The position numbers were made by a program, and so were the translations under genes. The notes beneath the pieces were generated by a model, which had not been told where the DNA came from, made no database searches, and saw nothing but the letters and a program-made list of their open reading frames with translations. Below are positions 44,696 through 54,129 of a DNA stretch of 64,000 bases, in pieces. Position 1 is the stretch's first letter. Each line of letters opens with the position of its first letter. Origin of the DNA: Pichia kudriavzevii (lineage: Eukaryota; Ascomycota; Pichiomycetes; Pichiales; Pichiaceae); the NCBI RefSeq assembly GCF_003054445.1, contig NC_042510.1, positions 124,001 to 188,000 on the forward strand. The letters run 5' to 3'.

Positions 44696-47668
44696 ATGGA
44701 GAGACCAAGTATCAACATTCGTTCATGGGATAGGGATTTTGATCCGCAAACACATGCCGTTTCAGAGGACGAGATCGAAGGTAACGAAGACAATCATGAT
44801 AATAACAATGATGAGGATGATGATGAGGATGAGGAGGGTGGTGGTGGAGTAAATGACTCATATCCTAGTGATGAAGCCAAGCTGGCAGCGGATGCGGAAG
44901 TTCAGGAAATATTGTCTGAAAATGACGAAGAGTTTCCTGAAACACTGATCGATCAAAATGAAATGATGGAAACTTCTGATGATCAGGACATTATGGGGTC
45001 CCCACACTCAAGTTTTTCCTACGACGATACAATCACTGATCAAGAGATAGACGGTTTAACCAACTACAACATTATTTTAGAATACCCCCAATTGAATTTT
45101 AAAAACGATCAATTATTGTCTTTTATTGAAGAGTTGAATGATTGGTTTACGTTCAAGGATTTGCAACAGCTAAAAGATATCCTCCATATCTCAAAGAATA
45201 CAAGATTGTCAAAATTACCCGTGTTAAGAGATAACCTAATAAAATACAAAAACACCCAAAACGGTGGAAAACTGCTCCAAGAGCTTCTATCCCTTGCATA
45301 TTTATCAATGGGATCTTTTAATGATGCAAGATCTCATGCCGATATTGTTGACAAAATTCGGATTAACATAAGTGAAATGATAAAATGTGAAGGTCTTTTT
45401 GAGGTATTAACGGACATTATTATTGAGTCTTCTGCCAAACTTACTGAACCTACTAATCTGGAAGTCAACGTGGATATGAAGCAACTTAAACTAATTTCAA
45501 GTCATTATTTCTATTCTCTCACCATAGTTTTTATAATGCTGTTGCTATTCAACACAGGAGAATTAGATGATCACAAATTCAAAAAGAGTGTTAATACACT
45601 CATCAATGAAAAAGAAATTATGATTGAAATACTGAAAGCTTTAGATCGATGGAAATGGATCTCCATCAATTCCGATAATGAAGACCCAAGTATTATCTTA
45701 GAGTCGATGTCTTCCAAAGTTATTGATAGTGAAAAGATAAAAGTCATGGTAGTTTCTCAGTTTAGGTTAAGAAATACCTTGAATTTTTTAAACAATTTGA
45801 TATTGTTCCAATTTGGAGATTTAAAGAAACTTAAGGCAACCGAAGATTTCCTCAAATTCAAGTTTGAAGATTGCAAGAAATCAAATAAGGATGAAGGGAA
45901 GTCGATCACTACCTTAGACTATAACTATTATGTTCATGAACTATTATGTCGTTATCCAACTTACACGCCACCAAAACTTGAGAATTCAGAAATCCTAGAG
46001 CTAATTGTGAAAAACGAAAAGCCCAGCTCAATGTCAAAATTAATTAATGTTGAATCATTACCAATTAACCAGCACCAAAATCTTAAAAATAGCAAAGAAA
46101 ACTTGTTTAATATGTCCAATGGTCCTCCAGAAATCCACATTGCAACACCGATGCCTTCTCCTACTCTAACTCCTCAACACACAGGGAATACCAAAAATTG
46201 CTCTAGCATTTCAGAATTTGATCATTCTTCAAATGAGATAAAGAAAAAACTGTATATTACTCAATCGTCCTTCCCCAATATATACCCATCAACGGATAAT
46301 TCCAACGTTCCACGTAGTATCCAAGAAGCAGTAAATATCTTCTACAATAATATTAATGATGACTTTAATACAAAGCAATTCACAACAGTATTTGAGGAAT
46401 TCATCGTAAAGGAAAATGGAATACACACAAATTCCATATCAGACACTTCCAACAAGAAGGATAGCTTCATTTTTACCGAAAAGGATATCGAGGAAAATCC
46501 AATATTTGAAGATGAGATTCAAAGTTTGCAAAACGTTGAAGAGTTTTACACTAAGGGGTTGCCATACCTCAATTCTTTGGTATCTATAGTATTGAAATTA
46601 TTGAATTCCAACATCATTCCAAGTCAACAAACAGATGGTAAGACCAGGCAGAGGACACCATATACTTCAAAGTATCAGGATGCTGAAAAACCATACCTCA
46701 GCAGTAAACTCAATCCATTTGAAAAACAGAAATTAGAGGTAGAAAGAATAAAAGAAACTATGCTGAAGAATGCCTCTACGATAATCATGTTACTACAGGA
46801 ATGGTTCAAACTATCTCATGTGTTAAAATTTGAATACTTTTCAACACTACTATATGATCAAGATTTTTTGATTTATTTGTTTCGATATTTGGATAGTAAT
46901 AAAATTCAAGCATTCTCAGGTAAAGAGGTTGACTTTAAGGAAAAGGATACGTTGATTAATAACAGAATAGTATACTGTGATTATAAAGTGTTGTACTACC
47001 TTGAAGATTACAATTTTTTCAAGAAATGCTTAGCACTATCAACAAATAAAGAAAAAGAGATAAAACATGATGACGAGATTGGAGATTTCCAATCAATTTT
47101 TGAGAAGAAAACAAACAAGGAAGATATCAATCCATTGTCATTTATACTACCCTTTGTTCCTCATAGCCAGGTATTCACAGTTATTAATCCAAATTTGAGA
47201 TGTTGCATCTTATTGTCCAATCTTCTAGGCTCGATGTATTTGACAATTGAAAAGTTTAAAATCCAAAGGATATACAAATTGATTGGATTAAGGCCAACCG
47301 AAATTTTAAGATTTTATCTAACTTTACATAATGAACATTTTTATTCACCAATTTTGAAAACCATTAAGTTGATCTCTCCCTTTATAGGTAAGAAATGGAG
47401 AGCAAATAATATGGACCTTATTTCGTTTGTTTACCTATTTGAAAAAATTGGTTTAAAGGATCCATGGTTGAACAATTTTCTTAGTGTTGGTATTGAGGAG
47501 AATACAAAGCGAGGATATGACAATGAGTCTGCATTGAGATCATTGGTTAAGTATTATAACTATTCGAATTATGGTGAAACATTAAAAAAGGTTGGGTATT
47601 CAAATGACATAAATGAGTTTATGATGGATCTCGAAGGTACCGGAGATTACTTTGCGAATAATTTATAA
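44696..47668 (+). CDS. FAR11: Far11/STRIP-family subunit of the STRIPAK complex
   Basis: The protein has 990 residues (S. cerevisiae Far11 has 953). A short N-terminal segment and an acidic Asp/Glu/Asn run (about 20-60) lead into the N1221 domain (about 115-330; LLSLAYLSMGSFNDARSHAD is typical) and, after a Ser-rich linker containing ATPMPSPTLTP, the C-terminal STRIP domain (about 545-985; SFILPFVPHSQVFTVINPN). Far11 belongs to the Far/STRIPAK phosphatase complex at the ER and nuclear envelope, acting in pheromone arrest and TORC2 antagonism. Its stop lies 43 bp from that of SPC98; in S. cerevisiae the two are also neighbours (YNL127W, YNL126W). Confidence 0.92.
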   Translation: MERPSINIRSWDRDFDPQTHAVSEDEIEGNEDNHDNNNDEDDDEDEEGGGGVNDSYPSDEAKLAADAEVQEILSENDEEFPETLIDQNEMMETSDDQDIMGSPHSSFSYDDTITDQEIDGLTNYNIILEYPQLNFKNDQLLSFIEELNDWFTFKDLQQLKDILHISKNTRLSKLPVLRDNLIKYKNTQNGGKLLQELLSLAYLSMGSFNDARSHADIVDKIRINISEMIKCEGLFEVLTDIIIESSAKLTEPTNLEVNVDMKQLKLISSHYFYSLTIVFIMLLLFNTGELDDHKFKKSVNTLINEKEIMIEILKALDRWKWISINSDNEDPSIILESMSSKVIDSEKIKVMVVSQFRLRNTLNFLNNLILFQFGDLKKLKATEDFLKFKFEDCKKSNKDEGKSITTLDYNYYVHELLCRYPTYTPPKLENSEILELIVKNEKPSSMSKLINVESLPINQHQNLKNSKENLFNMSNGPPEIHIATPMPSPTLTPQHTGNTKNCSSISEFDHSSNEIKKKLYITQSSFPNIYPSTDNSNVPRSIQEAVNIFYNNINDDFNTKQFTTVFEEFIVKENGIHTNSISDTSNKKDSFIFTEKDIEENPIFEDEIQSLQNVEEFYTKGLPYLNSLVSIVLKLLNSNIIPSQQTDGKTRQRTPYTSKYQDAEKPYLSSKLNPFEKQKLEVERIKETMLKNASTIIMLLQEWFKLSHVLKFEYFSTLLYDQDFLIYLFRYLDSNKIQAFSGKEVDFKEKDTLINNRIVYCDYKVLYYLEDYNFFKKCLALSTNKEKEIKHDDEIGDFQSIFEKKTNKEDINPLSFILPFVPHSQVFTVINPNLRCCILLSNLLGSMYLTIEKFKIQRIYKLIGLRPTEILRFYLTLHNEHFYSPILKTIKLISPFIGKKWRANNMDLISFVYLFEKIGLKDPWLNNFLSVGIEENTKRGYDNESALRSLVKYYNYSNYGETLKKVGYSNDINEFMMDLEGTGDYFANNL

Positions 47669-47711
47669 CTTAGGCAACTATACTTTATATAAAGTTAGTA
47701 TTATACATAAT

Positions 47712-49502
47712 TTAAACTTCTAAAATGTGAGATAACGATATCAATGATGACTTTGATGAATTTCGAAGTGATTGAATCAAAAGGTTCATACAATTTTCAA
47801 AATGAGTGACAATATCTTTGTTCAATTTCTTCATTATTTTATCGATTTTCAGTGATATCGAAGATATATGAGAAGATAAATCTGTTGATTGATTCAAGCT
47901 CTCAAGTTGATGAATATCGGATATTGATTGATCGAATTCAATCGCTAATGAGGCAAATCGTTGAACAATTATGATTAATTGGTAGAGAATTTGATTGAAA
48001 TCATTCGAGAAGAGGTCTGATCTTGAAATGGACAATATATAATCATTATGGATCCTCTGGAGATCATCCAAGTTGAGCATAGAATCTCCAACTGGTAATA
48101 GTTTGCCATTTCTCAAATTAATTCTAGTCGGAGTCAGATTCTGTTGGAAAATTATGAAATTCACAATTAGAATTTCATTTTCAATGTAAGAAAATATGGT
48201 ATCAATAAATGAAATAAATTGATGTCTGATTAAATTAAACTTGCGTTGGTAATTTTTCAGATTGTGGACTGAATGTGGTGACTTTTTGTAATTAAAATTA
48301 GACTTCTTCCAAGATAAAGATAATTGACGTCTTAAATGTTTAATTTTGAGCAAAAAATTAAAAACACGCAAATACTCTTTATATGATTTAGAGACGATAT
48401 ATTGGATAGGAGGTATAAGTTTAAAATCCAATGTAAACAAATCCCAACCAATTGAGGTATCTATATCGATATTAAGTAGTCTAGCATCAATTCTATTATA
48501 AACATCAGGTGGAACATTGCAAGAAACTGAACAAATATCAATAGAATCTTTCAACAAATCAATCAATTGGTAACTTGACAAAGTTGATGCTTGTTTGTTC
48601 AGAACCAGGGTACCTTTCTCTATAATTGCATTAATCAAATCACCCTGATTAAATAAAAGGAACCTGTTCAAATAAGAAACCTCATTTTGGAAATCAGTCA
48701 AAATTGATTCATCCAAATGATCAATGACAAACTTGTATAATAATTCGACATTAATTTGATTGAAATCTTCCGAACAATAGTAACAATAATAATCATTAAC
48801 CCATTCTTCATGGTGTAAGTAGTTTTGGATAAAATCAATTGCCCTACCTATATGATATACTTTTAAGGCGAATTCATTGGTAATAAACGAGGGTACTTTA
48901 GAAGAATTAAACTTTTTCTCTTTGGTAATGAAAAAGGAATCATCTATACAACTGGAATCAAAGGAACCTTTCAAAACCCAAGACTGGATCAAGTCGAAAT
49001 AATTTTTCTTACAACTATTGAAAATTCTCAAAGAATGATCTGCAATTAGAGTATCTCCATGTAATGAATACTCAAAGAGTAGTGATAAGAAATCACTCGC
49101 ATTTAAGGTGCTGCATCTAATATTAAGCCAGTAGATATGCTTAAAGATGACTGACCAATCTGTCAGTTTACAGTTAACTTCCAAGAGCGAAGTGGGTTTG
49201 TTATTTGTATAAATCTCATCCAACTCTGTTTGAAAACACCGTACAATTTCATTAATGTTATCCAAGAAGGCAGCATGAACGTCCGACTTGAAAACAGTTA
49301 ACGGTTGTAGGGACAGTTTCTTTATTATAAGGGCAAGCTGAACTATATCTTGCACATGCTGTAGCTCAGAATTTGACCGTATTGTATATGTTATGCTAAC
49401 TGTTAAAAGCGGTTCTGTTTTGAATTGAAACGAGCGAGAATCTGCTCCCAATAGGAGATACTGTGTGTCCCTGACGACCTCCTCCACCGTCTCCATATCC
49501 AT
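47712..49502 (-). CDS. SPC98: gamma-tubulin complex component, Spc98/GCP3-like
   Basis: The protein has 596 residues. It opens at the grip1 domain (VRDTQYLLLGAD corresponds to the family's RDLLYVLQGxxG) and continues to the grip2 domain, where GWDLFTLDFKLIPPIQYIV and YLRVFNFLLKIKHLRRQL are diagnostic for GCP2/GCP3 proteins. S. cerevisiae Spc98 has 846 residues, so the N-terminal region before grip1 is missing, and an in-frame stop lies six codons upstream of the ATG. It nucleates microtubules at spindle pole bodies with Spc97 and Tub4. FAR11 next door matches YNL126W-YNL127W and favours Spc98 over Spc97. An MluI box lies 136 bp upstream. Confidence 0.82.
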   Translation of the reverse strand: MDMETVEEVVRDTQYLLLGADSRSFQFKTEPLLTVSITYTIRSNSELQHVQDIVQLALIIKKLSLQPLTVFKSDVHAAFLDNINEIVRCFQTELDEIYTNNKPTSLLEVNCKLTDWSVIFKHIYWLNIRCSTLNASDFLSLLFEYSLHGDTLIADHSLRIFNSCKKNYFDLIQSWVLKGSFDSSCIDDSFFITKEKKFNSSKVPSFITNEFALKVYHIGRAIDFIQNYLHHEEWVNDYYCYYCSEDFNQINVELLYKFVIDHLDESILTDFQNEVSYLNRFLLFNQGDLINAIIEKGTLVLNKQASTLSSYQLIDLLKDSIDICSVSCNVPPDVYNRIDARLLNIDIDTSIGWDLFTLDFKLIPPIQYIVSKSYKEYLRVFNFLLKIKHLRRQLSLSWKKSNFNYKKSPHSVHNLKNYQRKFNLIRHQFISFIDTIFSYIENEILIVNFIIFQQNLTPTRINLRNGKLLPVGDSMLNLDDLQRIHNDYILSISRSDLFSNDFNQILYQLIIIVQRFASLAIEFDQSISDIHQLESLNQSTDLSSHISSISLKIDKIMKKLNKDIVTHFENCMNLLIQSLRNSSKSSLISLSHILEV

Positions 49503-49884
49503 GACTACCTTCTGTGACTACGGAGCGCCTGTCCGACACTTCTGCTTATCAAAATCATCCTCTAATTCCTTATTATCATCTTTACACATTCATGGTACAT
49601 GCTCAGCAGTCACCATCTCGCACGGGGTAATGGCAGTACGCGTTTCTTTAGTAAATTTCAGTTGCCCCGCCTTAATTGGGGCTCAGTATATTTGGAGGCT
49701 CGTCTGCGGGGGTTATATATATTGAACGTATTTAAGGAAGAGAAATCCCTCTTCTGGAAAATTCCATTTGAGTTTGGAGATGTACAATGTAAGTTAACTT
49801 GGAAGTACTACTACCAATATATACAAGAACAAACACGTTGTATACAGGCAATTGGGAAACTATAAAGAACAAAATCAAATTACC
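49503..49884. promoter_or_regulatory. divergent SPC98/CRC1 promoter region
   Basis: This 382-bp region carries one ACGCGT at 49638-49643 and a TATATAT run at about 49715-49721. An open frame continues into CRC1 from 49852 but starts with TTG. Confidence 0.6.
49638..49643. promoter_or_regulatory. MluI cell-cycle box (ACGCGT) before SPC98
   Basis: The site is 136 bp upstream of the SPC98 ATG and 242 bp upstream of CRC1. Its context TACGCGTTTCTT equals the POL1 box for 12 bases. G1/S control of SPC98 would be the natural reading. Confidence 0.65.
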
Positions 49885-50742
49885 ATGGAAGAAGTAGACT
49901 CTATTCTCGTTGATAACGTCAAATCTTTTGCTTCGGGCGGATTTGGCGGTGTTTGCGCCGTTCTCACTGGCCATCCATTTGATCTTACTAAAGTTTTACT
50001 ACAGACCAACCAATATCCATCAACAGCACAAGCCATTAAAGGAACATTGGCGAAAAATGGTCCACTCGGATTCTACAAGGGTGTAACCTCGCCTCTATTG
50101 GGAGTCACACCAATGTTTGCCGTCTCCTTTTGGGGGTACGATCTAGGTAAGAGACTTGTTATCTCCAACAGAGGCAAGTCTCCAGATGAACCATTGACAA
50201 TTGGTGAGATTTCAGCAGCTGGCTTTTTCTCTGCAATACCAACCACGTTAATTGCTGCGCCGTTTGAACGTGTCAAGGTTGTTATGCAGATAGACAAGGA
50301 GAAATCATCATCTGGATTTGCTGCAACTGTTGCCCGTTTGTATAAGGAAGGTGGTATACGTTCCATTTATAAAGGTTCATTGGCAACTCTAGCTAGAGAT
50401 GGTCCAGGTTCTGCTGCGTATTTTGCCACTTATGAATATGTGAAGAATTACTTGAGCAAAGATAATGGACAAGATGACGGTTTATCATTGGGGGCAATCA
50501 CCGTAGCCGGTGGATTGGCAGGCGTTGCCATGTGGACGGCCATCTACCCCGTTGATACCATCAAGTCCATTCAACAATCTTCCTCAACACGTGTCTCCAT
50601 GTCCTCCGTAGCAAAGACATTACTCAAAACCAAGGGAATTGCTGGCTTCTTCCCTGGTCTAGCACCAGCGTTGGCACGTTCCTTCCCCGCTAATGCAGCA
50701 ACTTTCCTCGGTGTCGAATTTGCCAAACAGCTCTTGGGTTGA
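49885..50742 (+). CDS. CRC1: mitochondrial carnitine carrier
   Basis: From the ATG at 49885 the protein has 285 residues. Three mitochondrial-carrier repeats carry the PX[DE]XX[KR] signatures PFDLTK, PFERVK and PVDTIK. Close similarity to Crc1 is seen in SFASGGFGGVCAVLTGHPFD, GVTPMFAVSFWGYDLGK, KGSLATLARDGPGSAAYFA and LARSFPANAATFLGVE. Crc1 exchanges carnitine and acetyl-carnitine across the inner membrane. It is shorter at the N-terminus than S. cerevisiae Crc1 (327), which is usual outside Saccharomyces. The gene family position (YOR100C) fits the nearby OST2 and VAM3. Confidence 0.93.
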   Translation: MEEVDSILVDNVKSFASGGFGGVCAVLTGHPFDLTKVLLQTNQYPSTAQAIKGTLAKNGPLGFYKGVTSPLLGVTPMFAVSFWGYDLGKRLVISNRGKSPDEPLTIGEISAAGFFSAIPTTLIAAPFERVKVVMQIDKEKSSSGFAATVARLYKEGGIRSIYKGSLATLARDGPGSAAYFATYEYVKNYLSKDNGQDDGLSLGAITVAGGLAGVAMWTAIYPVDTIKSIQQSSSTRVSMSSVAKTLLKTKGIAGFFPGLAPALARSFPANAATFLGVEFAKQLLG

Positions 50743-51266
50743 GACAATACATACCTGTCCGTCATGCGATGCAACTTCACTTGGCATACGGTAATATGAT
50801 GTAATTTATTCTTTCATTTATACCTTCCTTTTTCTATTCTTATCCCGTTTACCTCTATCAAGTCGATCCTAATCTATAACAACTATTGACGTCTACTACA
50901 TCTTCCAATTAGCCATGGCCCAATATGGAGATTTCCAACCGTTTAGAAGAACAGAAAAAATAAACAAAAAAAATAACCAAAAAGATCCAAAATGGAAAGA
51001 GCTGAAATTTTCACAGGTCCCTGGATTATTCGAGAATTGCGAAATGGGAGGTGACGACATACTATTTGCTAGCAGGGATTTCATATTCACAAGGAAGTTC
51101 TTCCTCTGTAGAGAGAGAGTGTGTGTGTGTGTATATGTGTTTATGCAGGTTGGCAGAAATTATCCGTATTTAATTCTATTTTGTACATCACGATAATCTT
51201 GTCCTATTTGAGACTTTGAGGTTGGCATACATATATTCTACATCATCCGCCTGCCCTACCGTTGCA
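50743..51266. other. intergenic: CRC1 3' flank and EPT1 promoter
   Basis: The interval of 524 bp contains an A-rich stretch (50953-50985), a short GA/GT simple repeat at 51109-51138 and no supported gene. A 93-codon frame at 50915-51196 is Lys-rich then Cys/Phe-rich and shows no homology I recognise. Confidence 0.55.
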
Positions 51267-52433
51267 ATGAGTATCTGGATTCCGCAATCTTCCATAGGAC
51301 ACCTTAGGGAGTACAAATATCAAAGTGAAGATCGTTCCCTAACTACCAAGTACATTCTCAAGCCATTCTGGGTGAAGTTTGAACGTATATTCCCAACATG
51401 GATGGCCCCAAATATGGTTACCTTGTTGGGGCTTTTGTTTATTGTTGTGTCTGACTTACTGGTCATGTACTTTGATCCTTATTACAATAAGGAATCGCCG
51501 CAATGGGTTTATTTCTACCACGCAATTGCAGTCTTTATGTATCAAACATTCGATGCTTGCGATGGTATCCATGCACGTAGAACCGGCCAAAGTGGTCCTC
51601 TGGGAGAACTGTTTGATCACTGCTGTGATTCGATGAATACCACGTTGATGGTCATCCAATTCTCGTCAGTTGCTAATTTGACAACTGAAACTCCATTTAT
51701 ATTCATTGTTCAGTTTGCAGCTTTGGCTAACTTTTATTTGTCAACTTGGGAAGAATTCCATACCCACAAGCTATTCTTGAGTGAAGTATCCGGCCCTGTT
51801 GAAGGTTTGATCATGCTCTCCATTTGCTATATATTGACGGGTATCTTTGGTGTTGAAGAGATCTTTCATACTGAGTTATTTTACATTGGTGACATTGTAA
51901 TTACTACTTCATTTATTTCTTCACTAATTGGCATGTTGGTCATGTCCTTTAACATTTATTCTGCTAGAAGGAATGTTATCCAGACATTGAAGAATGAAAA
52001 GAGAGAACATGAAATTGATTATGCCATGAAAGGCCTCGTGACATTCATCTCCTACTATTTGATGATCGTTTGCCTATTCATTATGTATCCAACAATATGG
52101 AAAGATTACACAACTACCATGCTCTTGACTATTGGGTCCTGTATGTCATTCACCGTTGGAAGAATCATTACGGGCCATTTGACCAAACAAGAGTTCCCAT
52201 TTGTCAATTTCCCAATGTTGGTTCCATTAACCCAAAGTATTGCAATAGAATTGTTGACTAGAGTATTTGATGTTGAATTTGACGTTGCAATGCAATTCAC
52301 AATGTATTCTGGCCTTGGTGCCAGCCTCTTAATTTATGGTATGTTTGTCACGGAAATCATCTACGATATTACCACCTATTTAGACATTTGGGCATTGACA
52401 ATCAAGCATCCAAAACCAGTCAAGGATGAATAG
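51267..52433 (+). CDS. EPT1: CDP-ethanolamine/choline phosphotransferase
   Basis: From the ATG at 51267 the protein has 388 residues (S. cerevisiae Ept1 391, Cpt1 393). The CDP-alcohol phosphotransferase motif is exact: Asp99-Gly100, Ala103-Arg104, Gly113, Asp117, Asp121. The N-terminus YKYQSEDRSL and KPFWVKFERIFPTWMAPN are as in both yeast enzymes, followed by about eight membrane segments. It makes phosphatidylethanolamine and perhaps phosphatidylcholine in the ER. S. cerevisiae EPT1 and CPT1 are duplicates, so this single gene likely represents both. S. cerevisiae EPT1 has an intron; none is needed here. Confidence 0.93.
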   Translation: MSIWIPQSSIGHLREYKYQSEDRSLTTKYILKPFWVKFERIFPTWMAPNMVTLLGLLFIVVSDLLVMYFDPYYNKESPQWVYFYHAIAVFMYQTFDACDGIHARRTGQSGPLGELFDHCCDSMNTTLMVIQFSSVANLTTETPFIFIVQFAALANFYLSTWEEFHTHKLFLSEVSGPVEGLIMLSICYILTGIFGVEEIFHTELFYIGDIVITTSFISSLIGMLVMSFNIYSARRNVIQTLKNEKREHEIDYAMKGLVTFISYYLMIVCLFIMYPTIWKDYTTTMLLTIGSCMSFTVGRIITGHLTKQEFPFVNFPMLVPLTQSIAIELLTRVFDVEFDVAMQFTMYSGLGASLLIYGMFVTEIIYDITTYLDIWALTIKHPKPVKDE

Positions 52434-52557
52434 GTGCAAATACAGCAAAACTAAATTCGTTGCAAGATTTTATTTAAAGAAGTTATAAGAGAATATATAT
52501 ATATACAGTATTTCTTGTAATCCCAATCCAGTTATATGTGAGAGACTATCAAACGGT

Positions 52558-53211
52558 TTATTTAGCTTCTTCAGTTGCTGGTGCTGCGGAGACTGCTGGT
52601 GCAACTGCCGGTGCGCCCAAGCCTTGACCATTCAATTCCTTTTCGAGTTCGGTCAACTGTGTCTCGTTCAAAATTGCAACAGCCAATGGAACACCAACTA
52701 ACATACTTGTAGTTGCAACATACCATAATGCAGAACCAATATTGAAAGTAGAGCTTTTAGCAAATGAAATGGTCTTGGAATATGCAGAGGTGAAGAAACT
52801 TCTCTGTGCTGGAGAGAAGATATCCTTCAATGCCTCAATACGATCAAGAATAGTCTCGTCGGATGGATCGAAATCGTCCTCGTCTTCATCTTCACTAGTT
52901 TCGTCATCGCTGTCTTCCTTTGTTGATGCAGATGCAGCTGCTAAAACTGCAGCATCGGATTGTTCCTGTGCAAACTTCTTTTCAATTTCTTCAACTGCTT
53001 CTTCAACTGCTTCTTCAACTGCTGCTTCAACTGCTGCCTCTTCAACGGCTTCTTCAACGGCTTCTTCAACTGCTTCTTCGACGGCTTCTTCGACGGCTTC
53101 TTCAGCTGCTTGTTCTTCAAGTTGTTCAACTTGTGCTTCTGCGTCAGCAACAGCTTGTTCAAGAACGGCTTCGACTTCGTTGGTAGAATAGGTAGGTGCG
53201 TCTGCAGACAT
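52558..53211 (-). CDS. TOM22: mitochondrial import receptor Tom22 with expanded acidic repeat
   Basis: The 217-residue protein is longer than S. cerevisiae Tom22 (152). The core is typical: the acidic cytosolic region (DDETSEDEDEDDFDPSDE), TILDRIEALKDIF, a membrane segment (about 160-182, ALWYVATTSMLVGVPLAVAI) and an intermembrane tail. Tom22 is the central organiser and receptor of the TOM complex. Residues 37-76 are EEAV/EAAV repeats that extend the acidic receptor face, which is unusual. An Ala/Pro-rich tail is also present. The neighbour EPT1/CPT1 matches S. cerevisiae YNL130C-YNL131W. Confidence 0.93.
   Translation of the reverse strand: MSADAPTYSTNEVEAVLEQAVADAEAQVEQLEEQAAEEAVEEAVEEAVEEAVEEAVEEAAVEAAVEEAVEEAVEEIEKKFAQEQSDAAVLAAASASTKEDSDDETSEDEDEDDFDPSDETILDRIEALKDIFSPAQRSFFTSAYSKTISFAKSSTFNIGSALWYVATTSMLVGVPLAVAILNETQLTELEKELNGQGLGAPAVAPAVSAAPATEEAK
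52984..53103 (-). repeat. 12-bp-type repeat in TOM22 (EEAV units)
   Basis: On the plus strand the units are CTTCTTCAACTG or CTTCTTCGACGG variants, encoding EEAVEEAV on the minus strand, with an internal EAAVEAAV variation. Confidence 0.9.
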
Positions 53212-53538
53212 TGGTTTTTCTTCTTGTGTGGTTGACTGTCTCTAGGGGCAAATGTATAAAGGAAACGTCTGTTCTACATAGTTCCACTTTGGCCTTTCCT
53301 GAAATGTGAAATTCATGTCGTCCATTCGAGAATGGAAAAAAAATGGCGAAAAAAGAGAAATTGACAGAAATGCGAAATTCATAAGTAAATAAAAAAAAAG
53401 GAGGGAGGAAAAAAAAAAAGAAAAGAAGAGAAAAAGAGACGGCTCAGCGAGAAGGGAAGTCAAAAACAAGTAAATTGAACATCTTTGCATTGTTTTTATT
53501 ATTGCAAGAGAGTTACCTGTTTATATCTATAATTTCCT
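53212..53538. other. intergenic: TOM22 promoter and CIA2 3' flank
   Basis: These 327 bp are strongly A-rich on the plus strand (T-rich for TOM22), with A tracts at 53335-53430. Nothing else is supported. Confidence 0.55.
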
Positions 53539-54129
53539 TTAGACAACACAGGTAGACAACATCTGGGAGACGACCTTAACGAGCTGTGGGTTTTCACAAG
53601 CGGCACAGACCCTCTCCTTGTCGTTGAGCTGTTTGTTCACCTGTTTCTCACTTTGATGAGTCCCCTCCTTGACGATGATTTGAGGGCGGTATTTCTTAGA
53701 GACACTACGGTCTAAACGTACACGGATTCCAAGACCAATAAGAGTGGCCAACGAGCAGTGGGTGATGGTTGGCGTGATTTGCACACAGACATGGCCGAGC
53801 TCGCCCTTCTCTAGGTTGGGCTGTTGGACGGAAATGTCTGGAAGATTTACCACCGAGAGCTGACCAAGAGAAAGCGGATGTTCTGGATCTGAGATAGACG
53901 CTATCAAGTCATAGATCTCTTGTGCATCCAGTGGTTCATCTGGTCCATTGTCCTCGTCGTCACGTTGGTCCTCGTTATCGCAATCAAATAAATATTGGGT
54001 TACTAGACTATCAAGACCAGCTTCATACTGTTCATGGGGAAACGTCCGCAGAGTAGTCTTTGTCTCTCTGGTGGGGAGCTGCGACGTGTCCTTGACAGTT
54101 GGATTGGCATTAATCGGCTCGTCAGACAT
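53539..54129 (-). CDS. CIA2: cytosolic Fe-S assembly targeting factor Cia2 (MIP18 family)
   Basis: The 196-residue protein has an acidic N-terminal half and a MIP18/DUF59 domain (about 85-196): EIYDLIASISDPEHPLSLGQL, ITPTITHCSLATLIGLGIRVRL and NKQLNDKERVCAACEN. With Cia1 and Met18 it delivers Fe-S clusters to nuclear and cytosolic apoproteins such as the polymerases. The reactive cysteine of the HCS motif is present. S. cerevisiae CIA2 is YHR122W, next to EPT1 and LSM12. The gene is divergent from ORC6. Confidence 0.96.
   Translation of the reverse strand: MSDEPINANPTVKDTSQLPTRETKTTLRTFPHEQYEAGLDSLVTQYLFDCDNEDQRDDEDNGPDEPLDAQEIYDLIASISDPEHPLSLGQLSVVNLPDISVQQPNLEKGELGHVCVQITPTITHCSLATLIGLGIRVRLDRSVSKKYRPQIIVKEGTHQSEKQVNKQLNDKERVCAACENPQLVKVVSQMLSTCVV

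Noticed and set aside
52742-53191. 149-codon Ser/Ala-rich plus-strand frame
   Set aside because: Antisense of the TOM22 EEAV repeat and acidic region.
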